A program made the position numbers and the translations under genes. 64,000 bases of DNA from CAZGSN01 sp964371655. GTDB taxonomy: Bacteria > Desulfobacterota > Binatia > HRBIN30. The stretch spans positions 31,552 to 95,551 of the forward strand of contig CAYJOD010000017.1 of the NCBI GenBank assembly GCA_964371655.1, given 5' to 3'. Below, in pieces: positions 7,902 to 15,386 of the stretch. The notes beneath the pieces are model-generated. The model ran no database searches, had not been told where the DNA came from, and saw nothing but the letters and a program-made list of their open reading frames with translations. Positions within the stretch are counted from its first letter, which is position 1. Every line of letters starts with the position of its first letter.

Positions 7902-8479
7902 TCAAAAGTAAAAGGTCACCCCGCCGCGGGCGCCGAATGGATTGCCCGGGGTGAAGTGCACGTCCTCGATCCCCGCGCCGCCACCTTGTGCCGAGCAGCG
8001 CGGGTCCTTGCCGACATCGCCCCGCAGACACGAGGTGTTGGACACCTGCGCCTCGCGCTAGTCGGTGTTGGTGAGATTGACCAAGGCAATCGACGCTTCG
8101 AGATTGCGCCAGCGATATCTGGCAAGCAGGTCCATCAGCGCATAGCCGCGCGCCGCAGCTCGTAGTCACGGGCCCGAATCGTTTCGGACGAAGCGGCCGA
8201 CAGGGGACGCTTCGACTGCACGACGACTGGGGCCAGCTCCGGCGGCGTCTTGTCGCCGCCGTTCCCCGGCGCCGCCTCCTCGGCCGCAGCGGCATGCGCC
8301 AGTCTTAGGTAAGGCGGATCAAGATCCGCGTGCTCCTGTGCCTTGGCGACAGTCGCAAACACGACCGCAAGCGCGCCGGCATGCGCGGGTACGAACAGCC
8401 CCGGAGGCAGGATCGAAGCAACGACGACTACCCCCAAGGCTAGAGCAGCCGCGCGGATATTCCCTCGCGTTCGTTTCAC
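7902..8479 (-). pseudogene. TonB-dependent receptor, internally deleted remnant
   Basis: The N-terminal part (8135-8479) has a signal peptide and a plug-like start (PVVVQSKRPLSAASSETIR, then ARDYELR). It then runs straight into a receptor C-terminus in another frame: ALMDLLARYRWRNLEAS, IALVNLTNTD, then an in-frame TAG (8058-8060) where receptors usually have Trp, then REAQVSNTSCLRGDVG, GIEDVHFTPGNPFGA and the terminal RGGVTFYF stop. A normal receptor has roughly 650-800 residues; fewer than 200 codons remain. So this locus has a large internal deletion, a frame change near 8150 and a nonsense codon. Assignment to TonB receptors rests on the barrel-end motif NLTNTD-REAQ...HFTPG...RGGVTF. Confidence 0.8.
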
Positions 8480-8583
8480 GGTGACGACGCCTCTATCACA
8501 TTCCGTAGTCGAGGTTCACGCCATCCGACGTGACGCTTCACGTTTCACCCGTCACGATCTATAAGCGCCGCGGCGGGGAGCCC

Positions 8584-9960
8584 ATGCCCATGAAGAAATC
8601 CGGTTCGCCAAACGCCAAGCGGCGCGGTCCCAAGCACTTGGTCTGCGCTTTCGTGTCGCCGGCGGCGATCGAGGCGCACGGCGCGGTGCGTCTGGTGAAG
8701 GGGCGCGGCATCTACGTTTGGGACGAGAGCGGGCGCAAGTACTTGGATGGCTTGGCATCGCTGTGGAACGTCACCGTCGGTCACGGTCGCGCCGAGATCG
8801 TGCGCGCCGTCGCCAAGCAGATGCGCCAGCTCGAGTATGGCCCAACCCTGCTCGGCTTCTCCACCAAGATCGCGGAAGATCTCGCCACGCGTCTGGCGCG
8901 CATGGCGCCGAAAGGGCTGACGCGTGTCGTCTTCACCTCGGGGGGATCGGAGGCCAACGAGACCGTCATCCGCCTGGTGCGTCTCTACTGGCGACTCAAG
9001 CAGCGCCGCGACAAGATCAAGATCGTCGCGCTGGAGCGAGCCTATCACGGCTCGTCGACCGGCTCAGTGAGCCTCACCGGTCTGCCGCACTTCCACAAGT
9101 ATTATGAACCGCTGCTCGCCGGTGTCCTGCGCATGGCGCGACCGTTCTGTTACCGCTGCGAGCTCGGCTGCTCCTATCCAAGCTGCACCCTCGCCTGTGC
9201 CGACGAGCTGGAAAGAATCATCCGACGCGAAGGTCCCGACAGCGTCGGCGCGTTCATCGCCGAACCGGTGCAAGGTGTCGGCGGTGTCATCGTTCCTCCG
9301 CCCGGCTATTTCGAACGCATCCGTGCGATCTGCGACAAGTACGACGTGCTCATGGTTGCCGATGAAGTGATCACCGGCTTCGGCCGACTGGGCCACAACT
9401 TCGGCATCCAACGCTGGAACGCGATCCCCGACATGATCTCGTTCGCCAAAGGCGTTACCAGTGGCTATCTGCCGCTCGGCGGCGTCCTCTTCAAAGAGGA
9501 GATCTACACAACCATGGTGCAGGCCGGACCCGAGTTCAGCCTGAATCACGGCTACACCTACTCCGGCCATCCCAGCGTGTGCGCCGCGGCGATCGCAAAC
9601 CTCGACGTGCTCGAAGGCGAGAAGCTGATCGCGCGGGTGCGCAAGCTCGCACCTTTTTTTGCCGCACAGCTCTCGACACTGACCAGACATGCCATCGTCG
9701 GCGAGGTCCGCTCGGCCGGACTGATGGGAGCGATCGAGCTCGTACGCGACCGCGCGACACGCGAGCCGTTCCCGGCCGAGCAGCAGGTTGCGGCCCGCGT
9801 CCGCGCCGCCTGTCTCGAGCGCGGCGTGATCCTGCGCGCCAGCACCGACAACGTGGTCGTGTGCCCGCCGGTGATCATCAAGGAAGTGGAGATTCGCACC
9901 ATCGTCCGTGCGTTGGATGAGTCGGTTGCGCAGGTTACGCGAGAGCTAGTCTCGATCTGA
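8584..9960 (+). CDS. class III PLP-dependent aminotransferase (omega-transaminase-like)
   Basis: 458 residues, usual for the family. Visible motifs: FTSGGSEANET (PLP phosphate binding), YHGSSTGS, the Cys-rich FCYRCELGCSYPSCTLAC stretch, VADEVITGFGRLG (PLP Asp260), and SFAKGVTSGY with the Schiff-base Lys289. The Cys-rich stretch is typical of one beta-alanine:pyruvate/omega-aminotransferase subgroup. Substrates cannot be assigned; transfer of an amino group from an omega-amino acid or diamine to pyruvate or another keto acid is likely. The ATG at 8584 follows GGGGAG; a second ATG is at 8590. It stands alone. Confidence 0.88.
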   Translation: MPMKKSGSPNAKRRGPKHLVCAFVSPAAIEAHGAVRLVKGRGIYVWDESGRKYLDGLASLWNVTVGHGRAEIVRAVAKQMRQLEYGPTLLGFSTKIAEDLATRLARMAPKGLTRVVFTSGGSEANETVIRLVRLYWRLKQRRDKIKIVALERAYHGSSTGSVSLTGLPHFHKYYEPLLAGVLRMARPFCYRCELGCSYPSCTLACADELERIIRREGPDSVGAFIAEPVQGVGGVIVPPPGYFERIRAICDKYDVLMVADEVITGFGRLGHNFGIQRWNAIPDMISFAKGVTSGYLPLGGVLFKEEIYTTMVQAGPEFSLNHGYTYSGHPSVCAAAIANLDVLEGEKLIARVRKLAPFFAAQLSTLTRHAIVGEVRSAGLMGAIELVRDRATREPFPAEQQVAARVRAACLERGVILRASTDNVVVCPPVIIKEVEIRTIVRALDESVAQVTRELVSI

Positions 9961-10026
9961 CAAGGTAAACACTCACCACCAAGGACGACAAGCCATCGAG
10001 TTGGCCGCTTCTGCCCTTCGTGTTAG

Positions 10027-10350
10027 ATGACTGGTGCGATGCGTGATCAGGAGAACTCGCACAGGCGATCCCTCCCCTACGTTTGGGACTACGACATCGA
10101 CGAGAAGGAGTTCCGGAGAATTCTCGACGGTGAAATTCAGCGCGGACCACTGGATCGCAATTGGGCTGCAGTACGCTTGATCGAGTACGCCTCGTATCCT
10201 GAGATCATACGGCTTCTCGGCTTCGCTCGCTTGGTTGACGGGTGGCCACGCTGGCGCGCATCCATTCGTTCGCCCGGCCGTAAACGTGGCTTCGACTTCC
10301 TCGTCGACTGGCTGCCTCAACATCATCCCGAACTGTGCAAGCTGACCTAG
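10027..10350 (+). CDS. putative antitoxin partner of AbiEii-type toxin
   Basis: 107 residues, no transmembrane segment, acidic N-terminal part (VWDYDIDEKEFRRILDGE) and a basic C-terminal part (RWRASIRSPGRKRGFDFLV). Small proteins of this look are often found directly upstream of AbiEii-like nucleotidyltransferases. Its TAG stop (10348-10350) is immediately followed by the ATG of the next gene, with no gap, which indicates coupled translation. The start is ATG 10027 or ATG 10039; neither has a clear ribosome-binding site. The antitoxin role is inferred from position. Confidence 0.65.
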   Translation: MTGAMRDQENSHRRSLPYVWDYDIDEKEFRRILDGEIQRGPLDRNWAAVRLIEYASYPEIIRLLGFARLVDGWPRWRASIRSPGRKRGFDFLVDWLPQHHPELCKLT

Positions 10351-11025
10351 ATGGAGCCCGAGGATTACCGCAATCGTCTGTACCCGTTGCAAGACCACGT
10401 GATTGCCGTTCTGAGATCGTTGGACACCGGCTTTTACCTCACCGGTGGTACGGCGGCTTCACGTGGCTATTTGCACCATCGCTTCTCCGACGACCTCGAC
10501 TTCTTCGTCAACGACGACCCCCGCTTCGGCCTTTGGTCGGCGCGAGTCGTTGCGGCGCTCGTTTCGCACCATGTGTGGCGCGTGGAGCCTCGACAACGCG
10601 ACGAACGTTTCGTCCGCGTGGAGATCTTCACCGCCGACCTGCCGTTGAAGATCGAGATGGTCAACGACGTACCCGCACACGTGGGAGAGATTCGCGAGCA
10701 TGCCCTGCTTGGCCGCCTTGATACGCCGGAGAACATTCTGGCTAACAAAGTATCCGCTGTGCTCGATCGGCGGGAGCCGAAGGATCTGGCCGACATCTGG
10801 GGGTTTTGCTGCCGCCTCCAGCTTTCCCTGCGCGACGCTCTCGGGAATGCGCAGAGCAAGGCCGCTGGGGTGTTCCCCGCCGATCTCGCACGCGTCTTGT
10901 TGTCCGCAGATGAGAACGACTGGCGCGCCGTGCGCTGGGCAAATGGACCCACGGTCGAGGAGTTTCTCCGCGGGCTCAGTCGTCTCGGTGAGGATCTGTT
11001 GTTGGGGGACGAGATCATCGAGTAG
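10351..11025 (+). CDS. nucleotidyltransferase, AbiEii/AbiGii toxin family
   Basis: 224 residues. The nucleotidyltransferase signature is at residues about 27-54: FYLTGGTAASRGYLHHR followed by FSDDLDFF, giving the G-G-(S/T) loop and the D-x-D metal-binding pair. A conserved KxxAxxDRREPKDLADI stretch follows (about residues 131-148). AbiEii-like enzymes act as toxins by nucleotidyl transfer, in some members onto tRNA. It is directly joined to the preceding small gene, as expected for a two-gene toxin-antitoxin or abortive-infection unit. The DNA target and antiphage role are not visible from sequence. Confidence 0.82.
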   Translation: MEPEDYRNRLYPLQDHVIAVLRSLDTGFYLTGGTAASRGYLHHRFSDDLDFFVNDDPRFGLWSARVVAALVSHHVWRVEPRQRDERFVRVEIFTADLPLKIEMVNDVPAHVGEIREHALLGRLDTPENILANKVSAVLDRREPKDLADIWGFCCRLQLSLRDALGNAQSKAAGVFPADLARVLLSADENDWRAVRWANGPTVEEFLRGLSRLGEDLLLGDEIIE

Positions 11026-11343
11026 CGACGTTGCTGTACTCGCTCAGCGTTTCACCTCGAAGCCAATTGCTGAACCAACATCCTCTTCCCGATGTTGCGC
11101 AGGTCGCGGCGCTGGAAGATCGACCCCGACAAGCGAATCGTGTCAGCAAGCGTCTTGTGCGCTCGCTCACACTCGCGGCTCAGGATCTAGATCGACGCAA
11201 ACCTCTCGATCGCGGCGGTCGGTGAGCGGACGGGCAAAAAGACGCCCGCCCACTCACCGACCGCCAAAGTGCAAATGACCAAACCTGTCCTGAGTAGCGG
11301 CCGCAATCGGCCGCGTATCGAAGGAGGGCCAACAAAAAAGTGA
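11026..11343. repeat. intergenic region with a strong hairpin at 11214-11265
   Basis: Between the toxin gene and the convergent SUMF1-domain gene. The only clear structure is a long hairpin: GGCGGTCGGTGAGCGGACGG (from 11214) paired with the complement ending CTCACCGACCGCC (to 11265), loop containing AAAAA. It may act as a shared terminator although no U-tract follows. No gene seen. Confidence 0.65.
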
Positions 11344-12144
11344 CTAGCGCGCGCAACGGAAGCCGACGCCGGCGTAGGAGTCGGACGGCCGGTTGTCCCC
11401 GAAGACGGTAAGCGGGCCGGCATCCGTACCGTTGCCGAAGCCGCCGCCACGCAGCAGCGCACCGGGGCCTCCGGTCGTCGCGGTGTCCGCTCCAGCAAAG
11501 CACTGGTAATCGTTGCTGAATGCACCCCAGCCGGGGCATGACGTCGAAAGCGGCACCCAATCCGACACCCACTCAAGCAGATTACCCACCATGTCGAAGG
11601 CGCCGTCGGAAGACTTGCAGCTGCTACGCGAGCCGCTGGCGACCACGGCGAACGTACTCGCGGTGTTGCAGTCCGTGCTGCCGTTATCCGGTCCCGGGTC
11701 CGGTGTCCCAGCCACTGCCGCCTGCCATTCCGCGTTTGACGGCAGTCGCTTCTGCGAGTTCTTGCACGCCTGCTGCGCCTGGAACCATGTGATGTAGGCC
11801 GATGGTGTCTGTCCTGCCAAGCTCACAGCGTAGATGTCGTTGCTGCAGTTCTGGCCGTTGGCGGTACACGGCGCGTAGTCGTTGCCGGCCACACCGAGCT
11901 GCGTGGCTCCTGCAGCCGCCGCGACCTTGCCGCTCTTTATTCTTTTCACCAAGCCGGCGTTCACTCCGAGCGGATCCGGAATCCGCCACACGCTGGCCTC
12001 GTAGGTGTCGATGCACGTCGAGCCCGACGTCACCATGTCCTTCGTACACCTAAACCCGCCAGCCAGCGCCGGCCCGCCGCCGGCCGCGAGCAACACCGCC
12101 GTGGCAAGGCTCACGGCCGCGATCCGTGTCGTGTTCGGTCTCAT
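11344..12144 (-). CDS. secreted SUMF1 (formylglycine-generating-enzyme-like) domain protein
   Basis: 266 residues with an N-terminal signal peptide (AAVSLATAVLLAAGGGPALAG). The rest fits a SUMF1/FGE-sulfatase fold: CIDTYEASV near the start, AYITWFQAQQAC, RLPSNAEWQAA, FDMVGNLLEWVSDW, LLRGGGFGN and the final GVGFRCAR. These are the family's signature blocks. Most secreted bacterial members are not proven formylglycine enzymes and may be binding or scaffold proteins. The ATG at 12144 is preceded by GGGGAG. There is no sulfatase gene in the window. Confidence 0.85.
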   Translation of the reverse strand: MRPNTTRIAAVSLATAVLLAAGGGPALAGGFRCTKDMVTSGSTCIDTYEASVWRIPDPLGVNAGLVKRIKSGKVAAAAGATQLGVAGNDYAPCTANGQNCSNDIYAVSLAGQTPSAYITWFQAQQACKNSQKRLPSNAEWQAAVAGTPDPGPDNGSTDCNTASTFAVVASGSRSSCKSSDGAFDMVGNLLEWVSDWVPLSTSCPGWGAFSNDYQCFAGADTATTGGPGALLRGGGFGNGTDAGPLTVFGDNRPSDSYAGVGFRCAR

Positions 12145-12413
12145 TCAATTCTCCCCTTCTGTGCGGTTATGGCGTCCCGATAGACTCCCTCTAAATGCTC
12201 GACGCACCTGCGGCAGAGCGCGACCACGGCCACAAGCGATCGCAATAGTCATCGGGTTCCCCTCCTCGGGCGTGCACCAATCATCCAATTGGGTGAGAAT
12301 TGTCAACATTCTGAGCTCCGATTGCGAGCAACGCCGCTCGCTTCTTTACCCGCTCCTACGCTCGTCGCATTTGATTGAGGCGTGAGAGCTTCCGGGTTAC
12401 GATCGAATCAACG

Positions 12414-13370
12414 ATGAAACCCAAGCTCTATATCGACGGTCATGTCGGCACGACGGGACTACGCATTCGCGAATGGATGGCAGCACGACAGGACGTCGAG
12501 CTGCTGACGCTGCCGGAGGCGCAACGCAAGGACACGGGCGCGCGCCGTGAGCACGTGCGCGCGGCGGATATTGCCATCCTCTGCCTCCCCGACTCCGCCG
12601 CGGCCGAGGCGGTCGAATGGGCGGCCGACGCGCGGACGCGGATCATCGATGCGAGCAGCGCCCATCGGGTGTCGCCGGGCTGGGTGTACGGACTGCCCGA
12701 GCTTGCTCCGGGACAGCGCGAGGCAATTCGCAACGCCAAGCTGGTGAGCAATCCGGGTTGCTATCCATCCGGCTTCATCCTCCTCGTTCGCCCCCTCATC
12801 GACGCCGGCTTGCTGTCGGCTGAGGTGCCACTGATGATCCACGCGCTGTCGGGATATTCCGGCGGCGGCCGCCAGCTGATCGAGAAATGGGAAGATCCGC
12901 AGGATAACCTGCTGGCGTTACCTTACGAGGCGCCCTATGCGCTCGACCGCCTCCACAAGCACGTCCCGGAGATGATCGAGTACGCCGGCCTACGGCGCGA
13001 GCCGTACTTCGAGCCTGCGGTCGGACCGTTCCGCTGCGGCATGCGCGTGCAGGTGCCGCTGCACACCTGCCTGCTGCGCCCGGGAACGCGCGCGCAAAAC
13101 GTGTGGACGGCGCTGAACGAGCGCTACCGCGACGAGCCGTTCATCAAGGTCCAGCCCTTCAAAGAGAAGCTCGACACGCTTGAGCGCAGCTACGATCCAC
13201 GCGCCTGCAACGACACCAACCGCATGGAGCTGCACGTGTTGCCGCATCCATCCGGGCATGTCTTGCTGATGGCCATCCTCGACAATCTCGGCAAAGGCGC
13301 CAGCGGCGTCGCGATACAAAGCCTCAACCTCATGCTCGGGCTGGGGGAGACGGCCGGGCTGAACTGCTGA
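12414..13370 (+). CDS. argC: N-acetyl-gamma-glutamyl-phosphate reductase (short type)
   Basis: 318 residues. ArgC reduces N-acetylglutamyl-5-phosphate to the semialdehyde in arginine synthesis. The NADP-binding loop IDGHVGTTGLRI (7-18), a SSAHRVSPGWVYGLPEL block and the active-site Cys116 in SNPGCYPSG are present. The missing long form domain (about 345 residues) and the DGHVGTTGL start mark the short type 2 ArgC. The ATG at 12414 is chosen because family similarity begins there. No other arg genes are adjacent. The stop codon lies at the beginning of a dispersed repeat (13366-13460). Confidence 0.93.
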   Translation: MKPKLYIDGHVGTTGLRIREWMAARQDVELLTLPEAQRKDTGARREHVRAADIAILCLPDSAAAEAVEWAADARTRIIDASSAHRVSPGWVYGLPELAPGQREAIRNAKLVSNPGCYPSGFILLVRPLIDAGLLSAEVPLMIHALSGYSGGGRQLIEKWEDPQDNLLALPYEAPYALDRLHKHVPEMIEYAGLRREPYFEPAVGPFRCGMRVQVPLHTCLLRPGTRAQNVWTALNERYRDEPFIKVQPFKEKLDTLERSYDPRACNDTNRMELHVLPHPSGHVLLMAILDNLGKGASGVAIQSLNLMLGLGETAGLNC

Positions 13371-13460
13371 CGTTCAGAATCTTGTCGGCTCGCGAAGATC
13401 TTCCAGTTGGGCCGCGAGGTCAGCTTCCCTCTCCCGCAGATGGTGCGGGAGAGGGAGTGT
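13366..13460. repeat. dispersed repeat with CCCTCTCCCGC hairpin, copy 1
   Basis: Begins TGACGTTCAGAATCTTGTCG and ends with the hairpin CCCTCTCCCGC / GCGGGAGAGGG. A second copy with the same first 30 bases and a variant hairpin lies at 28838-28938. Confidence 0.82.
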
Positions 13461-13499
13461 TCACGACCACCGCCGAGGACGCGGTAATGCGTCGTCCTC

Positions 13500-14213
13500 T
13501 CAATCTTCCACCAACTCGGCAAGCGCGTGCACGACGCGATCGGGTTGGACCGTGCTGCCCGGCGGCAAACCTTGGCGACGGACATCGACCCAAATGCCGA
13601 GCACGCCCTCGCGCTGCGGCGCCGCTACGTCCCACTCGAGGTTGTCTCCGATACACCACGCCTCGATCGGCTTTGCCGCCAACGCCTGCAGCGCAGCACG
13701 ATAGACGCGCGCATCGGGCTTGCCGCAGCCGAACTCGCCTTCGACCAGGATGAAGTCGAAATACGGCGCCAGAGCAAAGCGTTCGATTTTCTGCCGTTGC
13801 GCAACGCCGCTGCCATTGGTCAGCAGTGCCAAACGCACCCCGCGCACACGCAATCTCGCCAGCGCCTCGATCGCACCAGGCAATGGACTCAGATGCTCAT
13901 CACGCAAGTCGCGATAGCGATCGGCAATCGCGCCCCCCAAGGCCGGCCCCGACTCGGTGAGCTCGGCGAGCGCCGTGCACACGATCTGGCGCGTCGCCGC
14001 GCGCAGATCGGCGCGGCCGACGCGGTGGCGTTCGGGGTCCGACCAGTACCAGCGGCGGTGGCTGTCGATCGCGGCGAAGAGTGCACCGGCATCGACACGG
14101 TCGAGCTCAGGCGTCGCTTCGGAGCACACCTGACGCCACAGATCGTCGCTCGATCCGGTGTCGTCGAGAATCGTATCGTCCAGGTCGACCAGCAGCGCTC
14201 GCGGCAGTCGCAT
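13500..14213 (-). CDS. HAD superfamily hydrolase (HAD-IA)
   Basis: 237 residues. HAD motif I is at residues 7-13 (LLVDLDDTI), motif II is LALLTNGSG, the motif III Lys is in GCGKPDARVY and motif IV is CIGDNLEWDV. The helical cap sits between motifs I and II. It resembles YjjG/2-haloacid-dehalogenase-like phosphatases; the substrate is unknown. The ATG at 14213 is preceded by GAGAAG. It runs opposite to argC and away from the tRNA-Lys gene. Confidence 0.88.
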   Translation of the reverse strand: MRLPRALLVDLDDTILDDTGSSDDLWRQVCSEATPELDRVDAGALFAAIDSHRRWYWSDPERHRVGRADLRAATRQIVCTALAELTESGPALGGAIADRYRDLRDEHLSPLPGAIEALARLRVRGVRLALLTNGSGVAQRQKIERFALAPYFDFILVEGEFGCGKPDARVYRAALQALAAKPIEAWCIGDNLEWDVAAPQREGVLGIWVDVRRQGLPPGSTVQPDRVVHALAELVED

Positions 14214-14405
14214 CGGCTTCTCATTAGCATTCTCGAAGCGCGAGATCTTGCTGCCGCTTTGCTGCAAGTGCATCGTCGCGCTTCTACACGGCACCACACC
14301 TTGCCGCTTCAAAGCGACGCGCGAGCGGGCGTCCGATCATAGGGGGGTCTTTCGCCTTGACCCTTTTCGACGCGACTGGTACGGGTCAACGCCCCGAAGA
14401 TAGAC

Positions 14406-14478
14406 GAGCCGTTAGCTCAGGTGGCAGAGCATGTGCCTTTTAAGCACAGGGTCGTTGGTTCGAATCCAACACGGCTCA
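14406..14478 (+). tRNA. tRNA-Lys (anticodon TTT)
   Basis: Full cloverleaf: acceptor GAGCCGT / ACGGCTC, D-arm TTAGCTCAGGTGGCAGAGCA, anticodon stem TGTGC / GCACA with loop CTTTTAA (anticodon TTT), T-arm GTTGGTTCGAATCCAAC. The CCA end is not encoded. It lies about 55 bases before the assembly gap. Confidence 0.96.
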
Positions 14479-14534
14479 CTCCGCGCGGCCGGGCGGCGCG
14501 AGCCGGCTGCCGCGGCGCGCGTGCCGGGGGGGTT

Positions 14535-14600
14535 NNNNNNNNNNACCCACTGGGGGTTTGGTCCTAACCAAACAGGGCTCACCCCGCGCGCCCCCCCCCA
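14535..14600. other. assembly gap (10 N) and a degraded copy of the tRNA-Lys 3' end
   Basis: Positions 14535-14544 are N. The sequence after the gap (about 14548-14590) aligns with the T-arm, acceptor end and flank of the tRNA-Lys gene before the gap (GTTTGGTCC-AACCAAACAGGG, then CTCACCCCGCGCG) but with many changes and long G and C runs. It looks like a low-quality contig end or an unresolved duplicate, not a functional tRNA. Confidence 0.8.
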
Positions 14601-14627
14601 ATGGGGGGTAAGCGGCCGCGCCCTTCG

Positions 14628-15032
14628 ATGGTGATGAAACCCGTACTCCTCTTCTTGCTCGCTGCCGTGCTCACGTTCGCCGCGGTGACCCTGATCGCCT
14701 TGGAGGGCGGTGAGGTCGTCGTGTTGCGCACGTTCGGCGCCGACAGCCAAGCACGCGCAACGCGCACCTGGGTTGCCGATGACCAGGGAAGCGTCTTGAT
14801 CGAGGCGGCCAACCCCGAGCGTGAGTTCCTGCGCGATATTGAACAGAACCCAAACGTCGAGCTCGTACGCAAAGGTTCGACGCTGCACTTGCGGGCAACC
14901 GTCCTGCCACAACCCCTGGGGCACCAGAGCATCCGCCTCCTCCTGCGACAGAAGTACGGCTGGGCGGATCGCTGGATCGCCATGCTCACCGACACCTCCA
15001 ACTCCGTCGCGATTCGCCTCGATTCGGAATGA
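14628..15032 (+). CDS. membrane-anchored DUF385/deazaflavin-dependent-nitroreductase-like protein
   Basis: 134 residues. One N-terminal hydrophobic segment (VLLFLLAAVLTFAAVTLIAL) is followed by a small domain with VVLRTFGADSQARATRTWV, VLIEAANPEREFLRDIEQNP and VELVRKGSTLHLRATVLP. This pattern resembles the split-barrel DUF385 group that includes deazaflavin (F420)-dependent nitroreductases; cofactor binding is not proven. The ATG at 14628 or 14634 starts just before the membrane segment. The sequence immediately upstream is unreliable (assembly gap). Confidence 0.6.
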   Translation: MVMKPVLLFLLAAVLTFAAVTLIALEGGEVVVLRTFGADSQARATRTWVADDQGSVLIEAANPEREFLRDIEQNPNVELVRKGSTLHLRATVLPQPLGHQSIRLLLRQKYGWADRWIAMLTDTSNSVAIRLDSE

Positions 15033-15386
15033 GGCGGTGTCGCGTGCACAGCGTGGCGGAACCCATGAAGCACCGCTCCCTTACGAGCTTGTCTCACAAC
15101 CAACAGGGCGCGCAGCCGCGCGCCCCTACGGCATGCGGCGTTCCTCGGTTTTCTTGTAGGGGCGCGCGGCTGCGCGCCCTCTTCGTTGGGTTGTGAGACA
15201 ACCTCTTACGGTCGCGGCTCTGTGCTTGCCTGGGCGACGCCAGCGGCTTCGGTGGGGTGCGTTGGGTGATCGCCCCCAACTTCCTGAGGCGAACTTCAAC
15301 CTGTGTGCGATGTCGGAATGACCGTCCGACTCGCCATTGCGCTGCAGCCGCGAATTCGCTCTTAGTTCGGACGAGGAGATTCTTGT
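15033..15386. repeat. intergenic region with GTTGTCTCA-shell palindrome (15089-15201)
   Basis: TTGTCTCACAACC (15089-15101) and its perfect complement GGTTGTGAGACAA (15189-15201) form the outer arms. Each arm continues into AGGGCGCGC-GCC-GCGCGCCCCTAC, itself a palindrome. Copies with the same shell are at 32009-32115 and 35279-35404. The rest of the gap holds a CTTACGGTCGCGGCTCTG fragment (about 15206) also seen in the larger repeat at 28172. No gene seen. Confidence 0.82.

Noticed and set aside
11031..11225. 64-codon open frame after the toxin gene
   Set aside because: No ribosome-binding site and no protein-like pattern; it ends in the hairpin at 11214.
14545..14600. Second tRNA-Lys gene after the N run
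   Set aside because: Only the 3' part is recognisable and the stems are broken by mismatches.
15089..15201. Rho-independent terminator before ettA
   Set aside because: Strong hairpin but no T-run, and the same shell occurs at other loci with different cores; better described as a repeat.
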